Origin: Acinetobacter sp. UBA3106
GTDB taxonomy: Bacteria > Pseudomonadota > Gammaproteobacteria > Pseudomonadales > Moraxellaceae
Reading direction: 5' to 3'
DNA: 64,000 nt
Assembly (NCBI GenBank): GCA_002365595.1
Contig: DFAM01000018.1
Location: 81,253-145,252, forward strand
Shown one piece after another: positions 1 through 8,921 of this stretch (position 1 is the first letter of the stretch; each line of letters begins with the position of its first letter). A program made the translations under genes and the position numbers. The notes beneath the pieces are model-generated. The model had not been told where the DNA came from. It did not search any database and saw nothing but the letters and a program-made list of their open reading frames with translations.

Positions 1-252
1 CTTCTTTTTGTCTCAAATGACATTTTGCTTGCATTGATTGTTGCATAGTCTACCGTTTTTTTACGATGTTTGCCTATGCTTATTGGTTTCCATTCCCGGT
101 TCATTGTTATACACAGTGCCTGAACACTTGAAAAGAGGACTTTATTTTAAAAAGCAGTGATTATGCTGAATCTTTAAGCAGTTGAAATACATAAATAATG
201 ACAAGCTTATGCAAAATGATGCTGATTTACAGGCTGGCAAACGCGACTGGTA

Positions 253-290
253 TAAAAAAAGCCCCCATCTTTCGATGAGGGCTTTTTTGA
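253..290 (-). terminator. Rho-independent terminator after tRNA-Gly pair
   Basis: On the minus strand a stem formed by AAAGCCCTCATC and GATGGGGGC closes on a short GAAA-type loop and runs into a T tract. It sits directly downstream of the second tRNA-Gly, so it most likely ends that transcript. Confidence 0.8.
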
Positions 291-293
291 ATC

Positions 294-369
294 TGGAGCG
301 GGAAAGGAGACTCGAACTCCCGACCCCAACCTTGGCAAGGTTATGCTCTACCAACTGAGCTATTCCCGC
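294..369 (-). tRNA. tRNA-Gly (anticodon GCC), CCA encoded
   Basis: The minus strand reads as a 76-nt cloverleaf. The acceptor stem is GCGGGAA paired with TTCCCGC, the D arm contains AGCTCAGTTGGTAGAGC, the anticodon loop is TTGCCAA (GCC), and the T loop contains GGTTCGAGTC-like sequence (GAGTTCGAGTC). The discriminator T is followed by an encoded CCA. It is the second gene of a tandem pair; the other copy lies 48 bases upstream in transcript order and has an identical body. It reads GGC and GGU codons. Confidence 0.97.
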
Positions 370-417
370 GGAGTCTATAAAGTTTTTTAAATGAAAAAAC
401 TAAATGAAAAAATTTTG

Positions 418-490
418 AGCGGGAAAGGAGACTCGAACTCCCGACCCCAACCTTGGCAAGGTTATGCTCTACCAACTGAGCTATTCCCGC
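418..490 (-). tRNA. tRNA-Gly (anticodon GCC), no encoded CCA
   Basis: The minus strand holds a cloverleaf with the same 73-nt body as its neighbour and anticodon GCC. After the discriminator base the genome reads CAA rather than CCA, so the 3' CCA must be added by the nucleotidyltransferase. It is the promoter-proximal copy of the pair. Confidence 0.97.
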
Positions 491-499
491 ATGCCGTGT

Positions 500-527
500 A
501 TAATACAGTATGCAAAAATAGGGTCAA
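500..527 (-). promoter_or_regulatory. Sigma-70 promoter of the tRNA-Gly operon
   Basis: On the minus strand TTGACC (527-522) and TATTAT (505-500) are separated by 16 bases. The -10 box ends about 10 bases before the first tRNA. This fits a strong stable-RNA promoter. Confidence 0.65.
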
Positions 528-729
528 TAACTTTGTGAAAAAACTTGTATCAATTGCATAAAATAAAACCATTTTGTTCAAGTATGCTGCTTTTATAAAC
601 AATATTGAGATTTAAAAAGAAGTTTTTATTTTGAAATAGATCAATGATGGGTTGGGCAGGCACAACGATTGAAGCGGAACACGGTATACTGAAGCCAGAA
701 AAGTAGTTATTTGAATTTGGAGTATCTTC

Positions 730-1041
730 ATGAATTTAGAACAACAGTTGATTCAACGCCTGCAAGAGTTATCACCCGTTCATTTGGAAGTAGTGAATGA
801 GTCTTCGGGTCATGGGGGCTATTTCCCGGGCAAAGAATCGCATTTTAAAGTAATTGTAGTGAGCGACATTTTTCAAGGCTTGCGTTTAGTGCAGCGTCAT
901 CAAAAAATTTATGCAGCAGCCGGGGATTTGCTTGCGCCCAGCCGTATTCATGCACTGGCTATTCATGCTTTTGAGCCATCGGAATGGCAAGGACAAGCCA
1001 CGCCAAGCCCTGAATGTGCCCATGCACCAAAAGCTGAATAA
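730..1041 (+). CDS. bolA: BolA family protein
   Basis: A 103-residue protein that is BolA-like over nearly its whole length. The family core is visible: a Gly-rich HGG stretch, then KESHFKVIVVS, a basic RHQKIY helix and an IHALAIHAFEPSEW end. BolA proteins bind monothiol glutaredoxins and [2Fe-2S] clusters, and some act as DNA-binding regulators of the cell envelope and stress responses. The last 15 residues, including a CAHAPKAE tail, go beyond the domain. It is followed after 16 bases by a membrane protein gene and is probably co-transcribed with it. Confidence 0.9.
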   Translation: MNLEQQLIQRLQELSPVHLEVVNESSGHGGYFPGKESHFKVIVVSDIFQGLRLVQRHQKIYAAAGDLLAPSRIHALAIHAFEPSEWQGQATPSPECAHAPKAE

Positions 1042-1057
1042 TAAGGAATCTTAGACA

Positions 1058-1450
1058 ATGGATATGCAGCTGACAGTCAAAATTGTGCATATGATTGCTG
1101 TGACCCTGTTGATTGGGGCCATCATCGCACGCGGTTTGACTTTATTTGTTGGGGTGAAAGACAATCAGCCGAATCCGGCTATGCGGACACTTTTGGTCGC
1201 ATGGCAGCATCTTGCGATGACCATCATTATTCTGACCGGATTGACCTCATTGGTGATCAAGAATTTTGAAGTCCAAACGTGGTTTTATGCCAAGATCATT
1301 CTGTTTCTGGTGTTATTTTCTTCCTTGATCAAGGCCTATAAAAAAGATGACCGTATTTTATTGGTCCAACGTCGCGCGGGTTTAATGATTGCAGTTGTTG
1401 CTTTGATTGCCATTATTGGGTTGGTAATGATTAAGCCGAATTTTGGCTAA
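1058..1450 (+). CDS. SirB2-like inner membrane protein
   Basis: A 130-residue protein with about four hydrophobic helices. The pattern fits the SirB/invasion-regulator-like membrane family: a His in the first helix (KIVHMIAV), a WQHLAMT segment near the second, a basic loop KAYKKDDR between helices three and four, and a short tail. No catalytic motif is visible, and the molecular role of the family is unclear. The start is 16 bases after bolA with AAGGAATC as the likely ribosome site. The SirB2 assignment rests on topology and a few residues only. Confidence 0.7.
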   Translation: MDMQLTVKIVHMIAVTLLIGAIIARGLTLFVGVKDNQPNPAMRTLLVAWQHLAMTIIILTGLTSLVIKNFEVQTWFYAKIILFLVLFSSLIKAYKKDDRILLVQRRAGLMIAVVALIAIIGLVMIKPNFG

Positions 1451-1532
1451 TTGTTAGACATGATTGTTCTAGACATCAGGCGTGTAGGGTAAACTGCAAT
1501 ATATAAATAACTATAAATGATAGGGGATTTTA

Positions 1533-2369
1533 ATGCTGATACGTGTGATTTTTAATCAAAAAGGTGGGGTAGGCAAGTCCAGTATTGCAGTTAATTTGGC
1601 TGCGATTAGCGCACATCAAGGTTTGAAAACCTTGCTGATTGATCTCGATCCGCAAGCCAATTCCAGTCAATATCTTCTGGGAGATGATGCGACCTATACG
1701 GCGGATAAACCTGCGCTGGAACCCAATATTGAAAACTATTTTGAAGAAGTGCTGGGTGCAACCCAAAGTAAAGGACTGTTAGGCAATGCCATTGGTTCGA
1801 TTTTAAAGAACCGGGATAAAGGTTTGGAGCGCTATGTACATCAATCTCCTTTTAAAAATCTGGATGTGATTCCTGCAAGTCCGACGTTGGGTGCACTGGC
1901 ACATGCTTTAGAGTCAAAACACAAGATTTATAAATTACGTGATGCCTTGCAACAACTGGAAGGGCGGTATGATCGGGTGTATATCGATACACCACCAGCT
2001 TTTAACTTCTTTACCTTAGCGGCGCTGATTGCAGCCAGTCGCGTGCTGATTCCTTTTGATTGTGACGTATTTTCAAAGCGTGCATTACAGACCCTGATTG
2101 AAAATGTCATTGAAACCCAAGATGATCATAATGATCGTCTGGAAATTGAAGGGATTGTGGTCAATCAGTTTCAGGCACAGGCCAAATTACCGCGCGAAGT
2201 GGTACAACAGCTAAAAGATGAAAGCTTGCCTGTGTTGGACAGTATGTTGCCGCCGTCAATTTTAATGAAGGAATCGCATCTTAAGAATCAGCCCCTCATT
2301 CATTTGGCAACGGATCATAAATTGACGCAAGCCTATCAATCGTTGTTCAATGAAATTGAGCATATATAA
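1533..2369 (+). CDS. ParA family ATPase (orphan)
   Basis: A 278-residue P-loop ATPase of the ParA/MinD class. It has the deviant Walker A motif KGGVGKSS near residue 10, LIDLDPQANSSQ as the A' motif, and YIDTPPAFN as Walker B. ParA proteins use ATP-dependent dimers on DNA or membranes to position cargo such as chromosome origins or protein clusters. There is no parB or parS nearby, so this is an orphan ParA, and the cargo cannot be read from the sequence. A lipoprotein gene follows 15 bases downstream. The start has AGGGGATTTT upstream as the ribosome site. Confidence 0.9.
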   Translation: MLIRVIFNQKGGVGKSSIAVNLAAISAHQGLKTLLIDLDPQANSSQYLLGDDATYTADKPALEPNIENYFEEVLGATQSKGLLGNAIGSILKNRDKGLERYVHQSPFKNLDVIPASPTLGALAHALESKHKIYKLRDALQQLEGRYDRVYIDTPPAFNFFTLAALIAASRVLIPFDCDVFSKRALQTLIENVIETQDDHNDRLEIEGIVVNQFQAQAKLPREVVQQLKDESLPVLDSMLPPSILMKESHLKNQPLIHLATDHKLTQAYQSLFNEIEHI

Positions 2370-2384
2370 GTATCGAGATTTCTC

Positions 2385-2774
2385 ATGAAAACGATTTATC
2401 TAAGCCTCCTTCTGGGAAGTACGTTTTTATTGGCTGCATGTGCCACTACGGTGAAACCGAGTTATGTTTCTCCAACCCAATATCAAGCGCTCAATTGTCA
2501 GCAACTGCAAAGTGAATATAACCGTATTCAGCAATATATCGATAATGGTGTGCAGGCACCAAAACGCACTGGCGTCGGTGTGGGTGTTGGTGTTGGCGGT
2601 GGTTGGGGCAGTCATGGTGGTTGGGGAATTGGTCCGAGTGTTTCTGTGAATATGGGACAATCTGCAAATACCAAAAAAACTGAATTATCACGTCTATTGG
2701 GTGAACAGGAAGCTGTAGTTCAGGCGGCACAATTTAAGAGTTGCCCAATTATTGTTCGTAATAAAGTTCAATAA
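2385..2774 (+). CDS. Glycine-rich lipoprotein, function unknown
   Basis: A 129-residue protein with a lipoprotein signal: a basic start, a hydrophobic stretch and a lipobox LLAACA with Cys near residue 19. The mature part has two further Cys (LNCQQLQ and FKSCPII) flanking a Gly/Val tract of alternating GVGVG residues and then GGWGSHGGWG. The Cys-x-x-Leu-xx-Glu-Tyr layout after the lipobox is common in small outer-membrane lipoproteins of this genus. No enzymatic motif is seen. It follows parA closely and a strong hairpin terminator ends the unit. Confidence 0.8.
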   Translation: MKTIYLSLLLGSTFLLAACATTVKPSYVSPTQYQALNCQQLQSEYNRIQQYIDNGVQAPKRTGVGVGVGVGGGWGSHGGWGIGPSVSVNMGQSANTKKTELSRLLGEQEAVVQAAQFKSCPIIVRNKVQ

Positions 2775-2783
2775 TTCATCAAT

Positions 2784-2827
2784 TTATCACCCGGTTATTG
2801 CTCTAAAATTAATAGCCGGGTGATAAA
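2784..2827 (+). terminator. Long hairpin terminator
   Basis: TTTATCACCCGGTTATT pairs with AATAGCCGGGTGATAAA with a single internal mismatch, around a 10-base loop. It lies 10 bases after the lipoprotein stop. The A/T flanks on both sides would let it act in either direction. Confidence 0.8.
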
Positions 2828-2994
2828 ATCTTAGCAAAATGTTTCAAGATAAATAATTTTAATATCAATTAGTTATTGTTTTTTGATGTGATCTTTAAAC
2901 GCATCAGGTGATGCTTTTTATCAATGTAATACTTGTTACTTTTCATCAGTTTCATATAAGGTGTGCCCCTGTTTAATGGTGATGTCAGGTATGT

Positions 2995-3585
2995 ATGATT
3001 GAGAGTTGGCTTTTTGTATTGGCAGTGATTGCGGTGCTGATGATTCCGGGTCCAACCAATGCATTAATTGCAAGCTCGGCACATCAACAAGGCATTGCCA
3101 AAACTAGCCTGTTTATTCCGGCAAAATTGCTTGGCTATTTTTACACGATTAATTTATGGGCATTGCTGATTCATTTATGCAGTCCGGTTTGGCCGAATTT
3201 TATTCATATCCTGCATGTTTGCAGCGCTATTTATGTCGGCTGGCTGGCCTTCAATTTATGGAAAACTTCCGATTTAGAAAAGCATAATCAACATCATCGT
3301 TCGATCCGACCGCGGCAACTGTTCTTTTCTACTTTTAAAAATCCTAAAGCCTTATTATTTGCTGCGGGTATTTTACCGATTGAAACCTGGAGTAATCCCG
3401 CCAATTTTGTTTTGGTCTTTGCGCTGTTCAGTCTGGTGCTGTTGCCTGCGGTGGTGTTCTGGATGTTTTTTGGGCGGGCAATTTTGTCGGGTCAGTCCAG
3501 ACAAATAAAAGCCGATCTCTTATATAAAGGATCGGCCATGTTGCTGATTATGTGTATGTTGCCTGTGGTGGTGCGATTTTTTTAA
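2995..3585 (+). CDS. LysE/RhtB family amino-acid exporter
   Basis: A 196-residue integral membrane protein with about six hydrophobic segments. The N-terminal MIPGPTNALIASSAHQQG matches the PGP signature of the LysE/RhtB superfamily, and FSTFKNPKALLFAAGILP matches the second conserved loop (NPKA). Family members export amino acids and related metabolites by proton exchange; the substrate cannot be told from sequence. It is a single gene that converges on the dedA-type gene. Confidence 0.88.
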   Translation: MIESWLFVLAVIAVLMIPGPTNALIASSAHQQGIAKTSLFIPAKLLGYFYTINLWALLIHLCSPVWPNFIHILHVCSAIYVGWLAFNLWKTSDLEKHNQHHRSIRPRQLFFSTFKNPKALLFAAGILPIETWSNPANFVLVFALFSLVLLPAVVFWMFFGRAILSGQSRQIKADLLYKGSAMLLIMCMLPVVVRFF

Positions 3586-3612
3586 TTTGTATTCGTTCTA
3601 AAGCCCAGTTGT

Positions 3613-4245
3613 TTAAGGGGTCTTTTTCAACTTTTGCCGAATAAAACCAATAATGCCCGGCAAGACACTGATAATAATGATACCAAAAATCAAATGGGTA
3701 AAATTGTCTTTAACAATCGGCATATTGCCAAATAAATAGCCCAAAGTAATAAATGAACCAACCCAGCATATTGCGCCAATCAGGTTATAGCTCAAAAAGA
3801 ATTTGTAATTCATACTGCCGGCACCCGCTACAAAGGGAGCAAAGGTACGCGCAAAAGGCACAAAGCGCGCAAAAATAATGGTTTTACCACCATGTTTTTC
3901 AAAGAACTTTTGCGTATACATTAAATGCTGTTTATTAATAAAACGTGATTCGATTTCAAATACACGCGGTCCAATGAATTTACCAATATGATAATTCAGG
4001 GTGTCACCCAGTACGGCCGCAGTAAATAGCAAGATGACCAGTACATAAGGATTCATTGCACCTGTGGATGCTGCTAAGGCCCCAGCTGCAAACAGCAAAC
4101 TGTCCCCCGGCAGAAATGGCATCACCACCAAACCGGTTTCGACAAAAATAATTAAAAACAGAATGGCATAAATCCATACGCCGTAATTGGTGATAAATTC
4201 GAGCAGATGGGCATCAACATGTAAGATAAAATCAAGCAGTTCCAT
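3613..4245 (-). CDS. DedA family inner membrane protein
   Basis: A 210-residue membrane protein of the DedA/SNARE-associated family. Visible family features are FVETGLVVMPFLPGDSLLF (the E..L....P.PGD motif), an FxxxHGGKTIIFARFVPFARTFAPFVAG segment (the R.xP..R...P..AG motif) and MNYKFFLSYN. DedA proteins are proposed flippases for undecaprenyl phosphate or phospholipids and support membrane potential and drug resistance. The start follows the first Met of a hydrophobic N-terminus. It is monocistronic and convergent with the LysE gene. Confidence 0.92.
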   Translation of the reverse strand: MELLDFILHVDAHLLEFITNYGVWIYAILFLIIFVETGLVVMPFLPGDSLLFAAGALAASTGAMNPYVLVILLFTAAVLGDTLNYHIGKFIGPRVFEIESRFINKQHLMYTQKFFEKHGGKTIIFARFVPFARTFAPFVAGAGSMNYKFFLSYNLIGAICWVGSFITLGYLFGNMPIVKDNFTHLIFGIIIISVLPGIIGFIRQKLKKTP

Positions 4246-4438
4246 GGCGCTACAGACAGCAAAAATGTGCTGAAATCCTAGCAGTCCGGGGCATGAAAGT
4301 CAGTACCAAAAAGAAAATTAATTGCGTTTTCATCCTTCTCTTTTTCCGCAATGATTTATCTTACAAATTATTTTTTGCTCCTGATAAAACAGACTTAGGA
4401 TGAACAGGTCATTAAAATAAAAAATAACAGGTGACCTC

Positions 4439-4863
4439 ATGTTTAATCCGAATGCTTTTATAAAAAATCTGGCGCAAGGTGCGCAGACCGTGCTTTTATT
4501 GCGCTGGTTGCGCGTGTATTGATGGCCTATATTTTTCTGATGTCTGGCTGGATGAAGATCAATGCCTATGCTGCAACTGCCGGATATATGGAATCGATGG
4601 GTGTCCCCGGAATGCTGTTACCTTTAACCATTTTGGTTGATTTTGGTGGTGGTTTGGCTTTGTTGTTCGGTTTTCAGGCGCGTTTGGCCGCATTTGGTCT
4701 AGCCGGATTTAGTTTAATCACTGCTTTGCTGTTCCATGGTGGGGCTGAAGATGCGATTAACTTTATGAAAAACATGGCCATGACCGGCGGACTATTGTTT
4801 ATGATGTTGCATGGTGCAGGAAAATTCAGTGTAGATAACATGCTTGAGAAATCCTCAGTGTAA
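4439..4863 (+). pseudogene. DoxX family membrane protein, frameshifted
   Basis: Reading from ATG 4439, which has CAGGTGACC as a ribosome site, gives MFNPNAFIKNLAQGAQTV and then hits TGA at about 4520. A second frame picks up near 4493 (FIALVARVLMAY) and runs on to 4863 as a normal DoxX protein with LMSGWMKI, LLFGFQARLAAFGLAG and FMKNMAMTGGLL. The two parts together give the usual size of about 140 residues. A one-base loss (or two-base gain) near 4490-4496 explains it. A shorter product of 114 residues could start at ATG 4519 but would lack part of the first helix. It is either a recent pseudogene or an assembly error. Confidence 0.7.
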
Positions 4864-4966
4864 TTGAGCAAATAGCAGGATCATCTCAGCGCCGTTATTT
4901 CATTTTTGTAATGATATAAAGGCTGCGTATAAATTGCCCGAACTTTGTTTTAATAAAGCTTGATGA

Positions 4967-5176
4967 AGCGATCCTGGTAGAGTCAATGATGAAGCAAATA
5001 TTCTCTTTATCTCTAGTTCAATCGAGATTGACGTGGATGATGATTTTTGCAAACCGATGGGCTTAAAAGCCGGGGATCAGGTAAAAGTGATGGGTGAGGT
5101 CGATGCCCAGCGTGGTAAATCAAGCAACATCGATGTCGTTAAAATCGAAAAAATGGCAAATCGAAATGATAAATGA
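4967..5176 (+). pseudogene. Remnant of an OB-fold-like small protein gene
   Basis: An open stretch with no credible start encodes about 69 residues, including IEIDVDDDFCKPMG, LKAGDQVKVMGEVDAQ and SSNIDVVKIEKMA, and ends at TGA 5174. The pattern of a Gly-Asp turn, V.V.GEVD and a terminal IDV..IEK resembles the C-terminal half of small periplasmic OB-fold proteins (YgiW/YdeI or related). No signal peptide or N-terminal half is found upstream, where the frame closes at 4964. I read this as a decayed gene; the family name is tentative. The rest of the gap from 4864 to 5407 shows nothing else clear. Confidence 0.5.
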
Positions 5177-5407
5177 ATGTGGTACAACTAGGAGTGAGCA
5201 TCAAACTGATTGTCCTCAATTTACCTATATACAGGTAGTTAAAATAAAAAAATGGCAACATAAACAAAGCATCCGACAAGGTATTTTGTTATGCCAGAAA
5301 TATAATGCAATCAACGAATTGAAAGCCTTGTGCGAATAGTGTGCTTAATGCGCCGAAAAATGATAGAATGCAGCGCTTATTTCGTTTGCTTTGCATAGTT
5401 GTTTGTC

Positions 5408-6976
5408 ATGACTACCAATACTCAAATCACTGAAGACCGCATCCTGATCTTGGATTTCGGTTCTCAATACAGTCAGCTTATTGCACGTCGTGTACGTGAA
5501 GCTGGTGTATATTCTGAAATGTATGCCTATGACATGTCTGAAGAAGACATTCGCGCATTTAAACCAAACGGTATCATCTTGTCGGGTGGTCCGGAAAGTG
5601 TTCATGAAGAAGGTAGTCCACGCGCACCTGAAGTTGTATTCAACTTGGGCGTACCTGTACTGGGTATTTGCTACGGCTTGCAAACCATGTCAGAACAGCT
5701 TGGCGGTAAAGTAGAGCCAGGTACCGTGCATGAATTTGGTTATGCTGCAGTAGATGTTTTAGTGCGTGACCAGCTTCTTGGTGATTTAAACGATGGTGAA
5801 AACAAACTGAATGTTTGGATGAGCCATGGCGATAAAGTAAGCGCAATTCCAGAAGGTTTCCAGGTTACTGCAAGTACGCCAAGCTGTCCATTTGCAGCGG
5901 TAAGCGATGAAAAACGTCGTTTTTACGGTGTACAGTTCCATCCTGAAGTAACCCATACTGCAAAAGGTGCCGAGTTATTATCTAACTTTGTACACGGTAT
6001 TTGTGGTTGCCGTAATCTTTGGAACTCTGAAAATATTATCGACCTACGTGTTGAACAGTTACGTGAACAAATTGGCGACCAGAAAGTTCTTTTAGGTCTT
6101 TCAGGTGGTGTCGATTCATCTGTAGTCGCTGCTTTGCTGCATAAAGCAATTGGCGACCAGTTGACTTGCGTATTCGTTGACAACGGCTTGCTACGTTTAA
6201 ACGAAGGCGAGCAAGTGATGAACATGTTTGCAAAAAACATGGGTATTCGCGTGATTCGTGCCGATGCTGAAGATCGTTTCTTATCTGCACTTGCAGGTGA
6301 AGTTGACCCTGAGAAAAAACGTAAAATCATTGGTCGTGAATTCATTGAAGTATTTGCTGAAGAAGCACGTAAGCTTGATGGCGTAAACTTCCTTGCTCAA
6401 GGAACAATTTACCCGGACGTGATTGAATCCGCTGCGACCAAAAATGGTAAAGCACATGTGATTAAATCACATCACAACGTGGGTGGTTTACCGGAAGATT
6501 TAGCCTTTGAACTGGTTGAACCAATCCGTGACTTGTTTAAAGATGAAGTACGCCGTTTAGGTACCACTTTAGGTTTGCCACACGAGATGCTTTATCGTCA
6601 TCCATTCCCGGGTCCAGGTTTGGGCGTGCGTATTTTGGGTGAAGTGAAAAAAGAATATGCTGACATCCTTCGTTTAGCTGATGACATTTTCATGCAGGAA
6701 CTTCGTGCCAGCGGTTGGTATGACAAAACTGCTCAAGCCTTCGCTGTATTTCAGCCAGTTAAATCTGTGGGTGTAGTGGGTGATGGCCGTCGTTATGCAT
6801 GGGTGATTGCACTTCGTGCAGTTGAAACCGTTGACTTCATGACAGCACGTTTTGCGCATCTTCCATATGAATTAGTAGACAAGATTTCGACTCGTATCAT
6901 GAACGAAATTAAAGATGTTTCACGTGTAGTTTATGACGTGTCATCTAAGCCACCAGCGACAATTGAATGGGAATAA
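5408..6976 (+). CDS. guaA: GMP synthase (glutamine-hydrolysing)
   Basis: A 522-residue two-domain enzyme that makes GMP from XMP, ATP and glutamine. The N-terminal class I amidotransferase shows [10 protein letters not shown], the nucleophile Cys in GICYGLQTM and the HPEVTHT His. The ATP-pyrophosphatase domain shows the P-loop LSGGVDSSV, and the C-terminal dimerisation part ends in KPPATIEWE, as is typical. I prefer ATG 5408 (MTTNTQ) to the upstream TTG 5399. No guaB is adjacent. A possible -10 box TAGAAT lies near 5364. The gene is followed by hairpin repeats and a terminator. Confidence 0.97.
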   Translation: MTTNTQITEDRILILDFGSQYSQLIARRVREAGVYSEMYAYDMSEEDIRAFKPNGIILSGGPESVHEEGSPRAPEVVFNLGVPVLGICYGLQTMSEQLGGKVEPGTVHEFGYAAVDVLVRDQLLGDLNDGENKLNVWMSHGDKVSAIPEGFQVTASTPSCPFAAVSDEKRRFYGVQFHPEVTHTAKGAELLSNFVHGICGCRNLWNSENIIDLRVEQLREQIGDQKVLLGLSGGVDSSVVAALLHKAIGDQLTCVFVDNGLLRLNEGEQVMNMFAKNMGIRVIRADAEDRFLSALAGEVDPEKKRKIIGREFIEVFAEEARKLDGVNFLAQGTIYPDVIESAATKNGKAHVIKSHHNVGGLPEDLAFELVEPIRDLFKDEVRRLGTTLGLPHEMLYRHPFPGPGLGVRILGEVKKEYADILRLADDIFMQELRASGWYDKTAQAFAVFQPVKSVGVVGDGRRYAWVIALRAVETVDFMTARFAHLPYELVDKISTRIMNEIKDVSRVVYDVSSKPPATIEWE

Positions 6977-7040
6977 CTTTCAGCATAGCTGAAAGTCTTG
7001 CGAGGTTCACCTCTCAGGGTTTCACGAAGCACTGCTTCGT

Positions 7041-7137
7041 GCCAGTTTTACGCCAAGCGCTGTGCGCGCGGCAGTGAGGGATTTCACAAAGTGAAACTTT
7101 TTGCCAGTTTTATGTCAAGCGCTGTGCGTGCGGCAGT
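7041..7137. repeat. Two 35-bp near-identical repeats after guaA
   Basis: Positions 7041-7075 and 7103-7137 carry the same 35-base unit, starting GCCAGTTTTA and ending GCGGCAGT, with three differences. The units are 62 bases apart. They lie among short inverted repeats (TTTCAGCATAGCTGAAA at 6979, CGAAGCACTGCTTCG at 7025, TTTCACAAAGTGAAA at 7083, GTTTAGTGAAAACTAAAC near 7136). The layout looks like a REP/BIME-type intergenic element. Confidence 0.7.
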
Positions 7138-7162
7138 TTAGTGAAAACTAAACCTCTCAATT

Positions 7163-7190
7163 AAAAAGGACGCTTCGGTGTCCTTTTTTA
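7163..7190 (+). terminator. Rho-independent terminator downstream of guaA
   Basis: AAAAAGGACGC and GTGTCCTTTTT pair around a TTCG tetraloop and run into TTTTTTA. It lies about 190 bases after guaA, beyond the repeat cluster, so the repeats are probably in the guaA 3' untranslated RNA. Confidence 0.8.
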
Positions 7191-7324
7191 TTTTTATAAA
7201 TTAATTTTTTAAAGCATAGAAATAAACATTTTGAATGATTGAATTTGGCTTGGGTGTTCAAGTGGAGCGTAGTTTTCATATTTATAAAATCGACCAAGAC
7301 CGTTTCGATGAAGATAATTTTTAA

Positions 7325-8605
7325 TTATTGATGTGTATAAATCGCCACCTGATTGCGTCCATTTTTTTTGGCTTCATAGAGTGCAATATCGGCATTTTTG
7401 ATCAGCAGGTTTAAATCATTTTGATTAGGCTGCAGTTGAGATACCCCAATCGATACACTGAAATTAAAGAAGAACTTATCTTTAATACAAATTTGATGTT
7501 TTTCAATTTTTCGGCACAAACGGTTGGCAATGCTAATTGCATCTTCTAAGGTGGTATTCGGCAGTAAAGCAATAAATTCCTCTCCGCCAAAACGGGCCAA
7601 CACATCAGTATAGCGCATCTCCCGACGGGCAATATCCGCCAGTACCCGCAGCACTTCATCACCGACATCATGTCCATAGGTATCATTAATATTCTTAAAA
7701 AAGTCGATATCAAACATCAATAAGCAGGTCAAATTATATTTTGACCATTGCTGGATGCTATGTTCGGCAAGCTGCATAAATTGCCGACGGTTATTGAGCT
7801 GGGTCAATTCATCGGTATGTGCCAGTTTGCTTAAGGTGTAATAATTCCAGTCATTCAGTAAAACCCGCAAAAAATTGCGTTTTGAATTTATAGTGTTATT
7901 CCAGCTGATATACATACTGAGTAATAAGACCGGTGTGTAAATGAGTGAAAATAAGATCAGTTCCTGAACACTGGCTAACCTGAGTATGCCGTTAAAAATC
8001 ACCACGCTAATCAGCAAAGAAGTAAAAAGTGAATTGCGAAAAACCACCTGTACGCATAAATTACCCAATAAAATAAAAATGATACTGGCGTATAGGTAAG
8101 TGTCCACGAGGGGACTTTGCGACAAGTACAACAGCTCAAGCCATATTGCTGCTGCCGCTGCAACATAGATCGGCAGCAGGCTATCCAGAATTTTAATACT
8201 CTTGCAGTAGCGGAAAGCCAGCCAGTTGATCAATAGGGTAAAGACCACAAAACTTAGCCGTGCAATACCGGAAAGCATGCCAATATCGGGTAATAAAATC
8301 AGATCGACGAAAAAATAGCTTAAAAAAGTCAGTTGCCCAATAAAATTGACGCATTTTAAAAATTGGCGTTGATGGGTATTTTGATAGTCCAGATAGTATT
8401 GTTGAAATTGCTCCGGGATACGGGTGATGGGATGTTCTAATTGTTGTTTGATTAAATTTTTATTGTCGAGCGTACACAACTGCTTGGGTAAAATAGCAGC
8501 TCCGATATTTGAATATGAATCTTCATTGTCCCGAATATAATTATGTTCTTGAGCATCGGGGTAATGTGAGTCTTCCTGCTGTCCTTGGGACATGATTATC
8601 TTCAT
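7325..8605 (-). CDS. Membrane-bound GGDEF diguanylate cyclase
   Basis: A 426-residue protein. The N-terminal half has about six hydrophobic segments (roughly residues 80-240) as a membrane sensor module. The C-terminal GGDEF domain has the active-site GGEEF near residues 340-344, a DELTQLNNRR entry motif and the DIDFFKNINDTYGHDVGDEVL metal/substrate segment. An RYTD inhibitory I-site stands five residues before GGEEF, so product feedback by cyclic di-GMP is likely. No EAL domain is present. It is a single gene; the ligand sensed by the membrane part is unknown. The intergenic 8606-8921 upstream shows no feature I can name. Confidence 0.93.
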   Translation of the reverse strand: MKIIMSQGQQEDSHYPDAQEHNYIRDNEDSYSNIGAAILPKQLCTLDNKNLIKQQLEHPITRIPEQFQQYYLDYQNTHQRQFLKCVNFIGQLTFLSYFFVDLILLPDIGMLSGIARLSFVVFTLLINWLAFRYCKSIKILDSLLPIYVAAAAAIWLELLYLSQSPLVDTYLYASIIFILLGNLCVQVVFRNSLFTSLLISVVIFNGILRLASVQELILFSLIYTPVLLLSMYISWNNTINSKRNFLRVLLNDWNYYTLSKLAHTDELTQLNNRRQFMQLAEHSIQQWSKYNLTCLLMFDIDFFKNINDTYGHDVGDEVLRVLADIARREMRYTDVLARFGGEEFIALLPNTTLEDAISIANRLCRKIEKHQICIKDKFFFNFSVSIGVSQLQPNQNDLNLLIKNADIALYEAKKNGRNQVAIYTHQ

Positions 8606-8921
8606 TTATGGCAGATTGGTCAGGGACAAATATTATGCTGAGGAAAAATATCTGTATACAGGATACCCAGCAAGTAGCAGGCATAATTGTGACAAAAAAT
8701 TTTTTTCCTATAAAATTCATATGAATAGGTTATAAATAGTCAAAGACTTACAGCCTCTAGACCTTGTTTTATGAGGAAAAATTTCAAAAATAACATTGTC
8801 CTATATCCAGTATTCAGCGTATTAACTTAACTATAGGCTGGAGCATAAAGAGTCTATATGATTGATAACAATAGATAGGATCTACAAGAACAGACGCGTT
8901 CATGAAATGCAGGATAGTCAT

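Noticed and set aside
142..354. Minus-strand open frame over the tRNA-Gly genes
   Set aside because: It runs through the tRNA and its terminator and has no protein-like composition.
5094..5339. 81-residue plus-strand frame before guaA
   Set aside because: It overlaps the OB-fold remnant in another frame, has no ribosome site and no recognisable pattern.
8862..8921. N-terminal extension of the pirin protein
   Set aside because: The extra 20 residues are basic and not pirin-like, and ATG 8922 has a well-placed AGGATA.
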